NCBI RefSeq assembly: GCF_016587435.1
Contig: NZ_BNJJ01000005.1
Coordinates: forward strand, 248,001-312,000
Direction: 5' to 3'
Length of the DNA stretch: 64,000 nt
Source of the DNA: Dictyobacter formicarum
Lineage (GTDB): Bacteria > Chloroflexota > Ktedonobacteria > Ktedonobacterales > Ktedonobacteraceae
Shown here: piece after piece, positions 54,842 to 63,786 of the stretch
Layout: each line of letters starts with the position of its first letter
How positions within the stretch are numbered: position 1 is the first letter of the stretch
Translations under genes and position numbers: made by a program
The notes under the pieces: model-generated
Databases searched by the model: none
What the model saw: the letters and a program-made list of their open reading frames with translations, nothing else
What the model was told of the DNA's origin: nothing

Positions 54842-56374
54842 ATGACACAGATTGACAACCGTACGGAGGGGCAACTACAGCCGGAGCCAACCCAGGTTCC
54901 TCGGCTGCGTTTCGCACCTAGCCCTACCGGGTTTCTACATATTGGTGCATTTCGTACCGCCCTCTTTAGCTGGCTTTTTGCCCGCCATAGTGGCGGCAAG
55001 TTTATCCTACGCATTGAAGACACAGACCTGGCACGCACTGTAGAAGGAGCGGTTGAAGATTTCACCAATGGTCTGAAATGGTTAGGTATGGATATTGATG
55101 AGGGTCCTATTATCGGTGGCCCCTATGGCCCATACTACCAGGTGCAGAGAAAGGCTCTCTATCAACAGTATGCCAGCCAGTTAATTGAGTCGGGGCACGC
55201 TTATCGTTGCTACTGCACGCCTGAGCGCCTGGATGAGATGCGCAAGGAACAGGTTGCGAATAAGTTACCGCCACGCTACGACCGGCGTTGCCGCTATCTG
55301 ACAGCGGAAGAGCGCGCGGCACACGAAGCAGCGAGCGACGCCTGGACAGTGCGCTTTGCGATGCCACTGGAGGGCGAGACTGTCGTGCATGATATGCTGC
55401 ACGGCGATATGGTGTTTAAGAATAGCGATCTAGACGATACCGTCATTCTGAAATCAAATGGGCTGGCTCCTTATCACCTGGCCCACCTGGTTGATGATCA
55501 TTTGATGGGCATTACCCATGTGCTGCGCGGTGAGGAGTGGATCTCCAGCGCACCACGCCATGTACAAATCTATCAGGCTCTTGGCTGGGAGCCGCCTCTG
55601 TTCTATCATTTGCCCAATGTGCTGGGTAAGGATAAGAAGAAGTTGAGCAAACGACGCAACGCTCCTTCATGGTCTGATTATAAGCGGGAAGGCTATCTAC
55701 CAGAGGCCGTCTTTAACTTTCTGGCCCTGCTCGGCTGGGCCTATGATGATCAGACCGAACTTTTTACCAGAGAAGAGCTGATCAAGGTCTTTACATTGGA
55801 AAAAATCGGTATCTCATCAGGTATCTATGATCCGGAAAAGCTGCTCTGGATGAATGGCGTCTATATTCGCAAGCTCAGCTTACAAGAGTTAGTGGAGCGT
55901 ACGCTTCCTTACATGGAGCGTCCCGAGGCCGATGGTGGATTGCCCGACAGTGTACAGCGCCCATTGGATCGCGACTATACGACACGCGTGCTGGCACTGG
56001 AGCATGAGCGCCTGAAAACATTGGGCGAAGCCCCATACGTTGTGTCTTTCTTCTATGAGAAAGAGATTGACTATGGACTGGACATTTTAATCCAGAAAAA
56101 AATGGATGCCGCCAATACTCGTGATGCTCTGTTGCATGCGCGCGAACTCTTGAATAGCCTGGATAGCTGGGAGCATACCGTGCTGGAGGCTCAGTTGCGC
56201 GAACTGGTCGCCAAACTGGGACTCAAAGCAGGCCAGCTCTTTGGAGCGATCCGTACCGCTGTCAGTGGACGTACAGCGACTCCACCATTATTCGAGATGA
56301 TGGAGGTCCTGGGACGCGATGTCTGTATGAAGCGCATCGATCAGGCGATCGCCAAACTGGAGCAGCACAGTTAA
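54842..56374 (+). CDS. gltX: Glutamyl-tRNA synthetase
   Basis: 510 residues. Class I signature FAPSPTGFLHIGAFRTALF (HIGH box as HIGA), LRIEDTDLART, YRCYCTPERLD, GEEWISSAPRH, and the KMSKS box as KKLSKRRNA; then the helical anticodon-binding domain. Charges tRNA-Glu, and possibly also tRNA-Gln for amidation, as in most bacteria lacking GlnRS. Divergent from lysA, with a weak AAGGAG 12 bases ahead of the ATG. Confidence 0.96.
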   Translation: MTQIDNRTEGQLQPEPTQVPRLRFAPSPTGFLHIGAFRTALFSWLFARHSGGKFILRIEDTDLARTVEGAVEDFTNGLKWLGMDIDEGPIIGGPYGPYYQVQRKALYQQYASQLIESGHAYRCYCTPERLDEMRKEQVANKLPPRYDRRCRYLTAEERAAHEAASDAWTVRFAMPLEGETVVHDMLHGDMVFKNSDLDDTVILKSNGLAPYHLAHLVDDHLMGITHVLRGEEWISSAPRHVQIYQALGWEPPLFYHLPNVLGKDKKKLSKRRNAPSWSDYKREGYLPEAVFNFLALLGWAYDDQTELFTREELIKVFTLEKIGISSGIYDPEKLLWMNGVYIRKLSLQELVERTLPYMERPEADGGLPDSVQRPLDRDYTTRVLALEHERLKTLGEAPYVVSFFYEKEIDYGLDILIQKKMDAANTRDALLHARELLNSLDSWEHTVLEAQLRELVAKLGLKAGQLFGAIRTAVSGRTATPPLFEMMEVLGRDVCMKRIDQAIAKLEQHS

Positions 56375-56392
56375 ACAGGAACACGACTAAAT

Positions 56393-56424
56393 AGGGCACC
56401 CGCAATAGGTGCCCTGCCTTCTTT
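56393..56424 (+). terminator. Terminator of gltX
   Basis: AGGGCACC (56393-56400) with GGTGCCCT (56408-56415), a 7-base loop, then GCCTTCTTT. It lies 18 bases behind the stop. Confidence 0.65.
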
Positions 56425-56536
56425 ACAACATGGGTTCTCACAAGATTTGAGGGAACCAGAAATGTGTGAAGGGGTTCCAGACAGGGGATAAGGAGACGCG
56501 TTTCCTCTCCATGCCTGAAGGCAGGGGTCCACGCGA

Positions 56537-57199
56537 TTGAAAAAGATGATTAACAAAGATTATATTCTCCGCCTGGCAGAACAGATCGGCTATGAACTCT
56601 CGATCTTGATCGGGCTGCGTAAACGTAATCGCTATCAAGATGAATTGCTTACCATCGATAATCTGTTGCTAAAATATACCGGCCTGACTTCGCGCTTCAT
56701 CAATTCACTGTCGGATGAGCTATTGTTGCAAAGTCTATCTCCCCTCGGCAAAATGAATGTCGACACAGGTCTGTGGATCGCATCGCTGCTCAAAGAGGAA
56801 GGCGCAGCCTATGAAGGACTGGGCAACAGTAATGAAAGCTATTATCGCTATACGAAATCCCTCTATCTACTCCTCGAACTGCTCCATCAAGAACATGTGG
56901 GCACTGACTCAACACTGTACGACGATGCAGATGAGTTGATTCAAAAACTCACTGATTACGCCTTACCTGCGCACATCCAACAAAAACTGTTTCGCTACTA
57001 TGAACAGAGAGGCATGTATGGGCGAGCAGAAAATATACTCTTCGATCTGCTAGAGCAATATCCCTCGGCAAAAGTGCTGCAGGAGGGGCATGAGTTCTAT
57101 CAACGTCTGCAGAAGAAAAGTAGCATTGACCTCCAACTGGGCGATTTTTCGCACGAGGAGGTACAGGAAGGAATCGAGCAGCTACAACGGTTTAACTAA
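56537..57199 (+). CDS. DUF6483-like helical protein
   Basis: 220 residues from TTG 56537 (AGGGG 9 bases ahead) or 217 from ATG 56546. All-helical, reminiscent of TPR pairs: QIGYELSILIGLRKRNRYQD, GEAAYEGLGN-type turns, then YEQRGMYGRAENILFDLLEQ. The N-terminal pattern fits the DUF6483 group seen in Firmicutes and Chloroflexota. Likely a cytoplasmic protein-binding adaptor. Family assignment is moderate. Confidence 0.7.
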   Translation: MKKMINKDYILRLAEQIGYELSILIGLRKRNRYQDELLTIDNLLLKYTGLTSRFINSLSDELLLQSLSPLGKMNVDTGLWIASLLKEEGAAYEGLGNSNESYYRYTKSLYLLLELLHQEHVGTDSTLYDDADELIQKLTDYALPAHIQQKLFRYYEQRGMYGRAENILFDLLEQYPSAKVLQEGHEFYQRLQKKSSIDLQLGDFSHEEVQEGIEQLQRFN

Positions 57200-57323
57200 T
57201 TAATCTACTATAGGCAGGCTTTAGAGCTATCCCCTGGACAAATAACGCTCCTATTGTTTACACTAACTTAACATCTATTAACAATCCCTTAAATAAAACC
57301 CAGCAAGAAAGTTAGTGTACATA

Positions 57324-58010
57324 ATGGCAACAACCCAGGCAAATACTGTTTTTTTACCCAGAAGAGGTAAGCGTGTGTCGTCAGAAAAGTCTTCACAGCT
57401 GGTCTACTCTACTGTAGCCAGCACGTGGCGCTGGATGTGGCCAGACATCCTTATGCGTATCATTCCTATGGGTCTGGTGCCACTTGGCTATATCACCATT
57501 TTCCACCTGCCTTTCAGTTTCCTGGGACTAACCCTGACTAATGTGCCGCTACACCTCTTAATCGGACTCCTGGTGGGTACTGGTATGGCGGCGTTTGCGG
57601 CTACTTATCGTATGTTTATTGTTGGTCGCTGGTTCCGCAAACCGACGGCAAGTGATCAATGCATTCAAACGCTTTTTTACCTCTTTATCAACGGGCCAGT
57701 TGAAGAACTTTTCTTTCGAGGCTTTATACTGGCAGCGGTTGTCCAGTGGACCCATTCGCTCTTTCTGGGCTGGCTGGTAAGTACGGCCGTCTATACTCTT
57801 TACCATCGCCTGGGCAAATGGAACTGGCGCAGCGTTGGTGGTGTTGGACTGGCTGGTCTGGTCTTTAGCCTGGTCTATCTTTTCTTGCCTGGCCCACACT
57901 CTCTGCTGGCGGTAACGATTGTTCATGGCTTTACTACCAGTGGATTTCTTAGCTGGGGAGATGAACTACTCTATCAGAGATGGAAGCGTCTTCAGGCAAA
58001 AACTCCTTAA
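57324..58010 (+). CDS. CPBP family intramembrane protease (CAAX-like)
   Basis: 228 residues from the ATG at 57324. Five to six membrane segments. The metalloprotease motif E-E-x-x-x-R is present in GPVEELFFRGF, with a second His in VYTLYHRLG and a third in TIVHGFTTSG. Bacterial members process peptides or confer bacteriocin immunity; the substrate is unknown. Monocistronic with a weak ribosome site. Confidence 0.82.
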   Translation: MATTQANTVFLPRRGKRVSSEKSSQLVYSTVASTWRWMWPDILMRIIPMGLVPLGYITIFHLPFSFLGLTLTNVPLHLLIGLLVGTGMAAFAATYRMFIVGRWFRKPTASDQCIQTLFYLFINGPVEELFFRGFILAAVVQWTHSLFLGWLVSTAVYTLYHRLGKWNWRSVGGVGLAGLVFSLVYLFLPGPHSLLAVTIVHGFTTSGFLSWGDELLYQRWKRLQAKTP

Positions 58011-58369
58011 AACGGTAATATACATAATCAATCTGTGACGAATTTGAGCACCAAAACGTATTGGTTGTAGGAATAAACATTCAAAGCCATCCATACCATC
58101 AGATGAGCTATGGAACGCTCAAGCAAGTAGACAATGATCATGGTGGCTTTTACAGTTGACTACGCAAACATTGTCCTGAATCAACACAAGGAGTACAGGA
58201 AACCATCATCGTTTATGGGTGCGTGAAGCGTACGCAAAAACAAGTAGGAGCAAGCTAGCAAAGGCGCTTAATCCATTGTGCTATGCCTGTTACCAACCCG
58301 TGTACGATTCGTCTACCCATTAGGTACAAATATCTATGAAAAGATATTATCTATGTCTGGAGGTTCTCA
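58011..58369. other. Leader region of the UDP-xylose-synthase-like gene
   Basis: 359 bases without a gene. TTGACT at about 58156 could be a -35, but no matching -10 is convincing. GGAGG at 58359-58363 belongs to the next gene. Confidence 0.3.
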
Positions 58370-59320
58370 TTGAAAATTCTAGTTACAGGTGGCGCAGGTT
58401 TTATTGGCTCCAATCTCTGTGAACGCTTACTTGATGAGGGACATACTGTTCTCTGTGTTGATAATTTCATAACAGGTTCCATCGACAATATTCAAGCATT
58501 CATTGATCATCCTCGTTTCACATTTTTACAGCATGATGTGACGCAACCATTTGAGAGCGATGCAGAGGTGATATTCCACCTGGCCAGCCCTGCCAGTCCA
58601 GTTGGATACCTGGAACATCCTATCGAGACTATTCTGGTCAATAGCGTTGGCACCCATCGGATGCTGGAGTTAGCGCGCAAAAATAATGCTCGCTTCCTGA
58701 TTTCTTCAACGTCAGAAATCTATGGTGATCCCCTGGTCCATCCACAAAGTGAGGAGTACTGGGGCAATGTCAATTCCATCGGGCCACGAGCTTGCTACGA
58801 TGAGAGCAAGCGCCTGGGTGAAACATTGGTTATGGAATACTATCGGCAGTATCAAATCAATGTTCGCATTGTGCGTATCTTCAATACCTATGGCCCCAAT
58901 AGTGCCCTTGAAGATGGCCGCATGATTCCAAATTTCATCACACAGGCACTAAAAAATGAGCCCATCACGATCTATGGAGATGGCAATAAAACGCGTAGCA
59001 TCACATATGTCAGCGACCTGGTTGAGGGTTTGATGCGCGCGATGTTCAGTCCTAATACGACCGGCGAAGTGTTTAATCTGGGAAGCTCTGAGGAACACAC
59101 AGTGCTAGAATATGCTCAGATGATTATCCGTCTCTGCAACTCTTCCTCTGAAATTCTCTTTGAGACCAGCCGTGTCGATGATCCCGAGCGCCGCCGTGCG
59201 AATACAACCAAAGCACAGCAAATCCTGGGCTGGGAGCGTAAAGTTAGCATGGAAGATGGGTTGCGCCAGACAATCGAATGGTTCAGCAAACGGATCGGTC
59301 AGTATTCAACTATTTCCTAA
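58370..59320 (+). CDS. UDP-glucuronate decarboxylase (UDP-xylose synthase) type NAD-dependent epimerase
   Basis: 316 residues starting at TTG 58370, decided by GGAGG 6 bases ahead. An extended [19 protein letters not shown] (NAD loop), [31 protein letters not shown], the active-site YDESKR (Tyr-x3-Lys), and RIFNTYGPN. The SPASPxxY and NTYGPxxxxxDGRxxxNFI patterns are diagnostic of UXS enzymes, which make UDP-xylose from UDP-glucuronate. A close relative such as a dTDP-sugar dehydratase is less likely. It serves surface polysaccharide synthesis. Confidence 0.88.
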   Translation: MKILVTGGAGFIGSNLCERLLDEGHTVLCVDNFITGSIDNIQAFIDHPRFTFLQHDVTQPFESDAEVIFHLASPASPVGYLEHPIETILVNSVGTHRMLELARKNNARFLISSTSEIYGDPLVHPQSEEYWGNVNSIGPRACYDESKRLGETLVMEYYRQYQINVRIVRIFNTYGPNSALEDGRMIPNFITQALKNEPITIYGDGNKTRSITYVSDLVEGLMRAMFSPNTTGEVFNLGSSEEHTVLEYAQMIIRLCNSSSEILFETSRVDDPERRRANTTKAQQILGWERKVSMEDGLRQTIEWFSKRIGQYSTIS

Positions 59321-59807
59321 TGCATGTCCCTGGTTTGGCTGATATAGCCAGAAATGCGGTTGCGATATGAATTTTTTCGGAGTTGGAACAATAGAGATGG
59401 AGGCCGGGTGTGGCGTCAGGCAACCATATCACGCCAACCTGAAATATCAACGTTTTTTGTCGCTCACAGACCAGGATGCATTACTTTGGTATTTATTTAC
59501 TTATCTATCCTCTTACATGTACAGCATAGACATTCGTATTATACGTCCTCTCCAGGTACAGGTGCCATCACTGGCGCCTGTACGGCGCTCACTGTTCTTT
59601 CTCCGCTGCTATGTGGAAAGAGGTATGCTTCTCATCAACTCTCAAGGTGAGAGAGGGCCAGAAGGTCAAAAGCCGTTTTTTAGGCAGCGCAGTATACTGG
59701 GTAGAGATAGTGCATATACTCCCCTACCTCGTCTTTGCGTTGTCTGATGTGCGCCTGTACGGTGGATGTAATGCGTATCTGTAAAGTCCAATAATGTGGA
59801 GGATGTC
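59321..59807. other. Intergenic region with a strong hairpin
   Basis: No gene supported; several plus-strand frames here lack ribosome sites. A 12-pair hairpin lies at 59556-59583 (see separate entry). The sequence behind it leads into the flippase-like gene. Confidence 0.35.
59556..59583 (+). promoter_or_regulatory. 12-pair hairpin in the leader of the flippase-like gene
   Basis: GTACAGGTGCCA (59556-59567) pairs with TGGCGCCTGTAC (59572-59583, one G-T pair) around TCAC. It lacks a U run. It may be a transcript-stabilising structure or a weak terminator of the upstream gene. Confidence 0.4.
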
Positions 59808-60986
59808 TTGGCTCGTGATAATGATGAGGCCCGGCACATAAGCCAGGTTGCCATAGATGGGGAACATACAACGCAGTCAACGCATGGAAGTTCAGTGGAA
59901 GATGCATCTCACCTTAAACAGTCCACCAGCGAGACTGAGGGCAGCCAGAATACGGATGAGGTTAGCCGCGATCAACTCGCGCTAGGCAAACGCCTCTTGA
60001 ACTGGCGAACGCTGGTCCCACTGGCATTTGTTATCGTTGCTCTGGTCATTGTTGCCCTCAAAGCAAATATCAACCCTCAGAAAACCTGGGCAGCTATGAA
60101 GCATGCCAATTTCTTCTTCTTCCTGTGTGCTTTCAGCATTTATTATCTCTCCTTTGGCTTGCGAGCATGGCGCTGGAAATTTCTGCTTGAGAATGTCGGC
60201 TTTAAGCCTGAAAATGGCATTCATTTACCGCGCTTAAAAAAATTGGTGGAGATCGTCTATATCTCGTTCTTTGCCAATGTAGTTGTGCCAGCTAAATTAG
60301 GGGACCTCTACCGCGCATACCTGCTACGCCAGGAAATCAACGTCTCAACAACCCGCAGTTTCGGTACCGTACTGGCAGAGCGGCTCCTGGACTTGATTGT
60401 CCTGCTCCTGTTGTTTATTCCTGCTATCCTGATTAGCCTGCACCAGAATATGCCGCCCCAGCTTGCCCTGGGTATGAAGATTCTTCTGGCAGCGGTGGTC
60501 GTTGGTGTCATCGGGTTATTCATCTTGCGCCATGTCCGTGAGCCTATCGCTAAACTGGTTCCAGGGCGCTTTCGTGAGCAATATTATCATTTTCAAGAGG
60601 GGACGCTCGGGTCATTCCGACGCTTACCTCGGCTGGCTATGCTTACCATGGGTGTATGGAGCTGCGAGGCCCTGCGCTTCTTCTTCATCGCCCTGGCATT
60701 GCATCTGATCGATGGCGATCTCACTCATATTCTGACTGCCTCGGCATTTATCGGACTAGGAGAAGCTCTCCTGACGGTTGTTCCGGCCACAGGAGGAGGT
60801 GTGGGCCTGGTCGAAGGGGGAATGGCGGCAATGATCGCCCTGTTCTACAAAGGGGCAGACCTGGTCAACCAGACGGCCGCGGCAATTTTACTCGATCGCA
60901 TTATTACCCTGTTTAGTATCCTGGCACTCGGCTTTATTGTTTTTGTCATTGCCTTTGGTAAAAAAGCTACGCGCCAGACGAAATGA
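59808..60986 (+). CDS. Flippase-like membrane protein (UPF0104 / LPG-synthase TM-region family)
   Basis: 392 residues from TTG 59808, with GGAGG 5 bases ahead (a GTG at 59796 is in frame). A polar ~65-residue N-terminus is followed by about eight membrane segments, with the family motifs RAWRWKFLLENVG, FFANVVVPAKLGDLYRAYLL and VVPATGGGVGLVEGGMAAMI. Members move lipid-linked substrates across the membrane or form the membrane part of lysyl-phosphatidylglycerol synthase; the synthase domain itself is absent here. Confidence 0.88.
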   Translation: MARDNDEARHISQVAIDGEHTTQSTHGSSVEDASHLKQSTSETEGSQNTDEVSRDQLALGKRLLNWRTLVPLAFVIVALVIVALKANINPQKTWAAMKHANFFFFLCAFSIYYLSFGLRAWRWKFLLENVGFKPENGIHLPRLKKLVEIVYISFFANVVVPAKLGDLYRAYLLRQEINVSTTRSFGTVLAERLLDLIVLLLLFIPAILISLHQNMPPQLALGMKILLAAVVVGVIGLFILRHVREPIAKLVPGRFREQYYHFQEGTLGSFRRLPRLAMLTMGVWSCEALRFFFIALALHLIDGDLTHILTASAFIGLGEALLTVVPATGGGVGLVEGGMAAMIALFYKGADLVNQTAAAILLDRIITLFSILALGFIVFVIAFGKKATRQTK

Positions 60987-61184
60987 GCAGGCAGGCTGAG
61001 AAATTTCATAAGGTAGGGGTTGATAACTGCCAGGCAGGCAAAAAAGATCGCGACCTGGAGTCGGCAACATCTTGACACAATGGAGTGCCTACACTATAAT
61101 TTTTGCGCAGGTCTACAAAGTAGTTATGGGAATTCAGATGCAATTCATCCCTACTTTAAACCAGGCCATGAGAGGGGGGATCTG

Positions 61185-61367
61185 GTGACTGAAGTCAAAA
61201 TCGGTAGTAACGAGATGTTTGAGACGGCGCTGAAGCGCTTCAACCGTAAAATTCAGCAGGATGGCATCCTGGCTGAGGCACGCCGCCGCGAGCATTATGA
61301 AAAACCGAGCATAAAACGCAAAAGAAAAGAAGCTGCACGACAACGTAAAGCCGCTCGCAGAAGTTAG
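61185..61367 (+). CDS. rpsU: 30S ribosomal protein S21
   Basis: 60 residues from GTG 61185, chosen because GGGGGG is 5 bases ahead; the frame is open upstream but without such a site. Reads VTEVKIGSNEMFETALKRFN and ends in the basic block KRKRKEAARQRKAARRS, typical of S21. Located in a ribosome-maturation neighbourhood (ybeY downstream). Confidence 0.93.
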   Translation: MTEVKIGSNEMFETALKRFNRKIQQDGILAEARRREHYEKPSIKRKRKEAARQRKAARRS

Positions 61368-61563
61368 TATGAGCGATACAGCCTTACGGATACAATAATG
61401 CAGTAAGTTTTTGTTTGAGAGACATGCTGAGAATGCCATTGCTTCTCGGCTGTGTCTCTCATAAGACTTATCTCTGGTAAGCTTTCAAGCTTCTCTTTTT
61501 ACTCAATAGAGTATCTTCAATACCCTCAAATACGAGCAATTCCCTATTTTTGAGGATTTTTTC

Positions 61564-62136
61564 ATGCATGAACATCCGGCCATCGAGTTATATTTTAATC
61601 TCAGCGATGAAGCACAAAACGCACAGGTAGAACAGGTTATCGCCGCGATTGATCTGGATAGTGTCGTCAGCTATACATTGCAAGCCGCCGCCATCACACA
61701 GCCAGTCATGCTCACCTTGCTGATTTCAGATGATGCTGGCATTCAGGAAATGAACAGGCAGTATCGCGAACAGGATAAAGCAACCGATGTGCTGTCGTTT
61801 CCACTGTTAGAACAACCCATCGTCCAGGCGCCAGCCGAGCAATTATGGGCACCACAAGAGGCTGAAGGTGCTAAGGAACCATCCTCTACCCCAACCTTTG
61901 TGACGCCCCCTGGTATGGTAACTAACCTCGGCGATATTGTGATCTCCTGGCCTACCATGCAACGCCAAGCACAAGAGGCCGGTCACGAAGAGACCACCGA
62001 GTTCATTTACCTGTTCTCCCACGGTGTACTACACTTGATTGGCTATGACGATCATACAGAAGCTGGTTACCAGGCAATGGTGGCTATTCAACAGGCAGTG
62101 CTGCAAAAATTGGGGCAAAAGGCATACCGCTCATGA
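61564..62136 (+). CDS. ybeY: Endoribonuclease YbeY (16S rRNA maturation)
   Basis: 190 residues, with an insertion of ~35 residues (Pro/Glu-rich, about 85-115) relative to E. coli YbeY. The zinc motif H-x3-H-x5-H is present: HGVLHLIGYDDH near the C-terminus. EMNRQYREQDKATDVLSFP is the other family block. GAGG is 9 bases ahead of the ATG. Overlaps dgkA by 4 bases. Confidence 0.93.
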   Translation: MHEHPAIELYFNLSDEAQNAQVEQVIAAIDLDSVVSYTLQAAAITQPVMLTLLISDDAGIQEMNRQYREQDKATDVLSFPLLEQPIVQAPAEQLWAPQEAEGAKEPSSTPTFVTPPGMVTNLGDIVISWPTMQRQAQEAGHEETTEFIYLFSHGVLHLIGYDDHTEAGYQAMVAIQQAVLQKLGQKAYRS

Positions 62137-62561
62137 AACAGCCAAAGCAAGCACCCAGAGCACCATTACATAAGCATACCTCAAGGAATGAGTTTAGCAA
62201 GTTTCTGGCAGGTTTTGGCTTTGCTTTTCAAGGACTCTGGTATGCTATTCGCACACAGCGCAATGTGCGCGTGCATCTGGCGATGGCGATCCTGGCAATT
62301 CTGCTGGGCGTGTTTCTCCATATTTCTGCCGTTGAATTTGCCCTGGTCTTTATCGCCATTAGCGGAGTCTTTATTGCTGAGATGATGAACACCGCTATAG
62401 AGCTCTGCGTCGATCTGGCTTCACCCAATTACCATCCCCTGGCGAAGGTCGCTAAGGATGTGGCGGCAGGTGCCGTATTAGTGAACGCCATTCTATCAAT
62501 CATTATTGCCCTCTTCATCTTCGGGCCACATCTATGGGCTCTGCTCTTCCATACGCTATAA
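62133..62561 (+). CDS. dgkA: Undecaprenol/diacylglycerol kinase (DgkA family)
   Basis: 142 residues. A ~30-residue polar head is followed by three membrane helices, with the active-site pattern: FAFQGLWYAIRTQRNVRVHL, then MMNTAIELCVDLASP (E-x-x-N-T-A-I-E) and HPLAKVAKDVAAGAVL (K-D-x-x-A-A-A-V). In Gram-positive-like lineages this phosphorylates undecaprenol for peptidoglycan precursor recycling. The start overlaps ybeY by ATGA. Confidence 0.93.
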   Translation: MKQPKQAPRAPLHKHTSRNEFSKFLAGFGFAFQGLWYAIRTQRNVRVHLAMAILAILLGVFLHISAVEFALVFIAISGVFIAEMMNTAIELCVDLASPNYHPLAKVAKDVAAGAVLVNAILSIIIALFIFGPHLWALLFHTL

Positions 62562-62596
62562 ATAGCGTCCTATACCTGTTCCTTCTCGGCCACAAG

Positions 62597-62872
62597 ATGA
62601 TGAAGACAGGCAACAAGAATAGAAAGATGTTTTTTTTATCTATGTCTTTTCTTGCAAATCCACTTACCGTCATTATGCTGTGGATCGTAGTTATTATTCT
62701 CTTCGCGCTGTTCATTGTAATCCGCATTGCGCGAACGCCTCAAGAGCGCCGAGGACAGATAACGCTGGAAATCATTCCTACCGTGCTAGGCTTTGTGGTT
62801 CTCATGGTGTTGATTTTATTTTTTCCGGGCATCTTTGCCTATGTGCGAGGATTGATCGTACACAAACCCTGA
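62597..62872 (+). CDS. Small membrane protein behind dgkA
   Basis: 91 residues from ATG 62597; later ATGs at about 62630 and 62642 are also possible. Two hydrophobic segments (about 17-44 and 60-85). No clear ribosome site, but the frame is closed by a strong terminator ten bases later and is in operon position behind ybeY-dgkA. Family not recognised. Confidence 0.55.
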   Translation: MMKTGNKNRKMFFLSMSFLANPLTVIMLWIVVIILFALFIVIRIARTPQERRGQITLEIIPTVLGFVVLMVLILFFPGIFAYVRGLIVHKP

Positions 62873-62881
62873 AGATAATGC

Positions 62882-62926
62882 TTCAATAAAAGAGGGCCAG
62901 CAGTCAGCTGGCTCTCTTTTATTGAA
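62882..62926. terminator. Strong bidirectional terminator
   Basis: A 20-pair stem (62882-62901 with 62907-62926, one G-T pair, AGTCA loop) with A-rich and T-rich flanks built into the stem (AATAAAAGAG ... CTCTTTTATT). It ends the ybeY-dgkA operon and probably the minus-strand transcript too. Confidence 0.85.
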
Positions 62927-62970
62927 TATATGCATCTCTATAGCATCATGCATAAATGTCCTTCGATCAC

Positions 62971-63070
62971 GCCTCGCGCCTGCGGCGCTCGCTTCTGTTT
63001 GTGTAGTGAAATTGCCGGGCAGGTACACCCGCCCGGCAATTTCACTACACAAACAGATAATGAAAAAGTT
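62971..63070 (-). repeat. Long-hairpin intergenic repeat, copy B
   Basis: On the minus strand: AACTTTTTCATTAT (63070-63057), a perfect 26-base inverted repeat (arms 62995-63020 and 63031-63056, arm starting CTGTTTGTGTAGTG, 10-base loop), then GAAGCGAGCGCC onwards. It matches copies A and C in layout and in the flanking boxes. Located between the terminator and efp. Confidence 0.65.
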
Positions 63071-63108
63071 ACACATGACGTTGTATAGATATTTAACAGG
63101 AGCAATTC

Positions 63109-63675
63109 TTACTTGACACGCTCAACGTATTGACCGGTGCGGGTATCAATACGGATGCGGTCACCAGGATTAACGAACAGGGGAACGTTGACCACTGCGC
63201 CGCTCTCCAGAGTGGCGGGTTTGGTGACGTTGTTAGCCGTGTCACCGCGTACACCTGGCTCAGCGCTCTCGACGGTCAGTTCCAGGAAGTTTGGCAACTG
63301 CACGGCAATGATGTTCTCTCCGTCCACCAGCATCTCAACTTCATCTTGTTCTTTCAGAAATCTGATAGCATCGCCCAGCATCTCTTTTGGGATAGGCTGC
63401 TGATCAAAGGTCTCAGTGTTCATAAAGACATAATCGTCGCCATCAATATACAGGAATTGCCAGTTTTGATGTTCAACACGTACCTCATCAACCTCTTCAC
63501 CGGCCCGGAAACGCTGCTCGATCACGCGACCATTTTTGAGATTTTTTAAGCGTGTGCGTACAAAAGCACGCCAGTTACCTGGACTGACATGATGGAATTC
63601 AGTAATCGTCCAGAGATCGTTGTTGTAACGAATAACCATGCCATTACGAAAATCGGTAGTAGTTGCATTAGCCAA
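63109..63675 (-). CDS. efp: Elongation factor P, Asn at loop tip
   Basis: 188 residues, the normal EF-P length: KOW-like N-domain, then two OB domains ending DRIRIDTRTGQYVERVK. Relieves ribosome stalling at polyproline. The loop that reaches the peptidyl-transferase centre reads S31-P-G-N34-W-R; the tip residue, Lys34 in E. coli (beta-lysylated) or Arg in others, is Asn here, so a lysine or arginine modification cannot occur. Minus strand, single gene. Confidence 0.95.
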   Translation of the reverse strand: MANATTTDFRNGMVIRYNNDLWTITEFHHVSPGNWRAFVRTRLKNLKNGRVIEQRFRAGEEVDEVRVEHQNWQFLYIDGDDYVFMNTETFDQQPIPKEMLGDAIRFLKEQDEVEMLVDGENIIAVQLPNFLELTVESAEPGVRGDTANNVTKPATLESGAVVNVPLFVNPGDRIRIDTRTGQYVERVK

Positions 63676-63786
63676 GGGAGTAATCTCCTCTCTTCATTCT
63701 TTACTATTGTTCTTTATACAAGAGCTATGCAGCAACATTCTCAAAGAGAACGCTGGAAACATCCGGCTCTATCTTGCATACGAAGA

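Noticed and set aside
59367..59747. 126-codon frame between the epimerase and flippase-like genes
   Set aside because: No ribosome site, overlaps a strong hairpin, no domain; the competing frame at 59354 is equally unconvincing.
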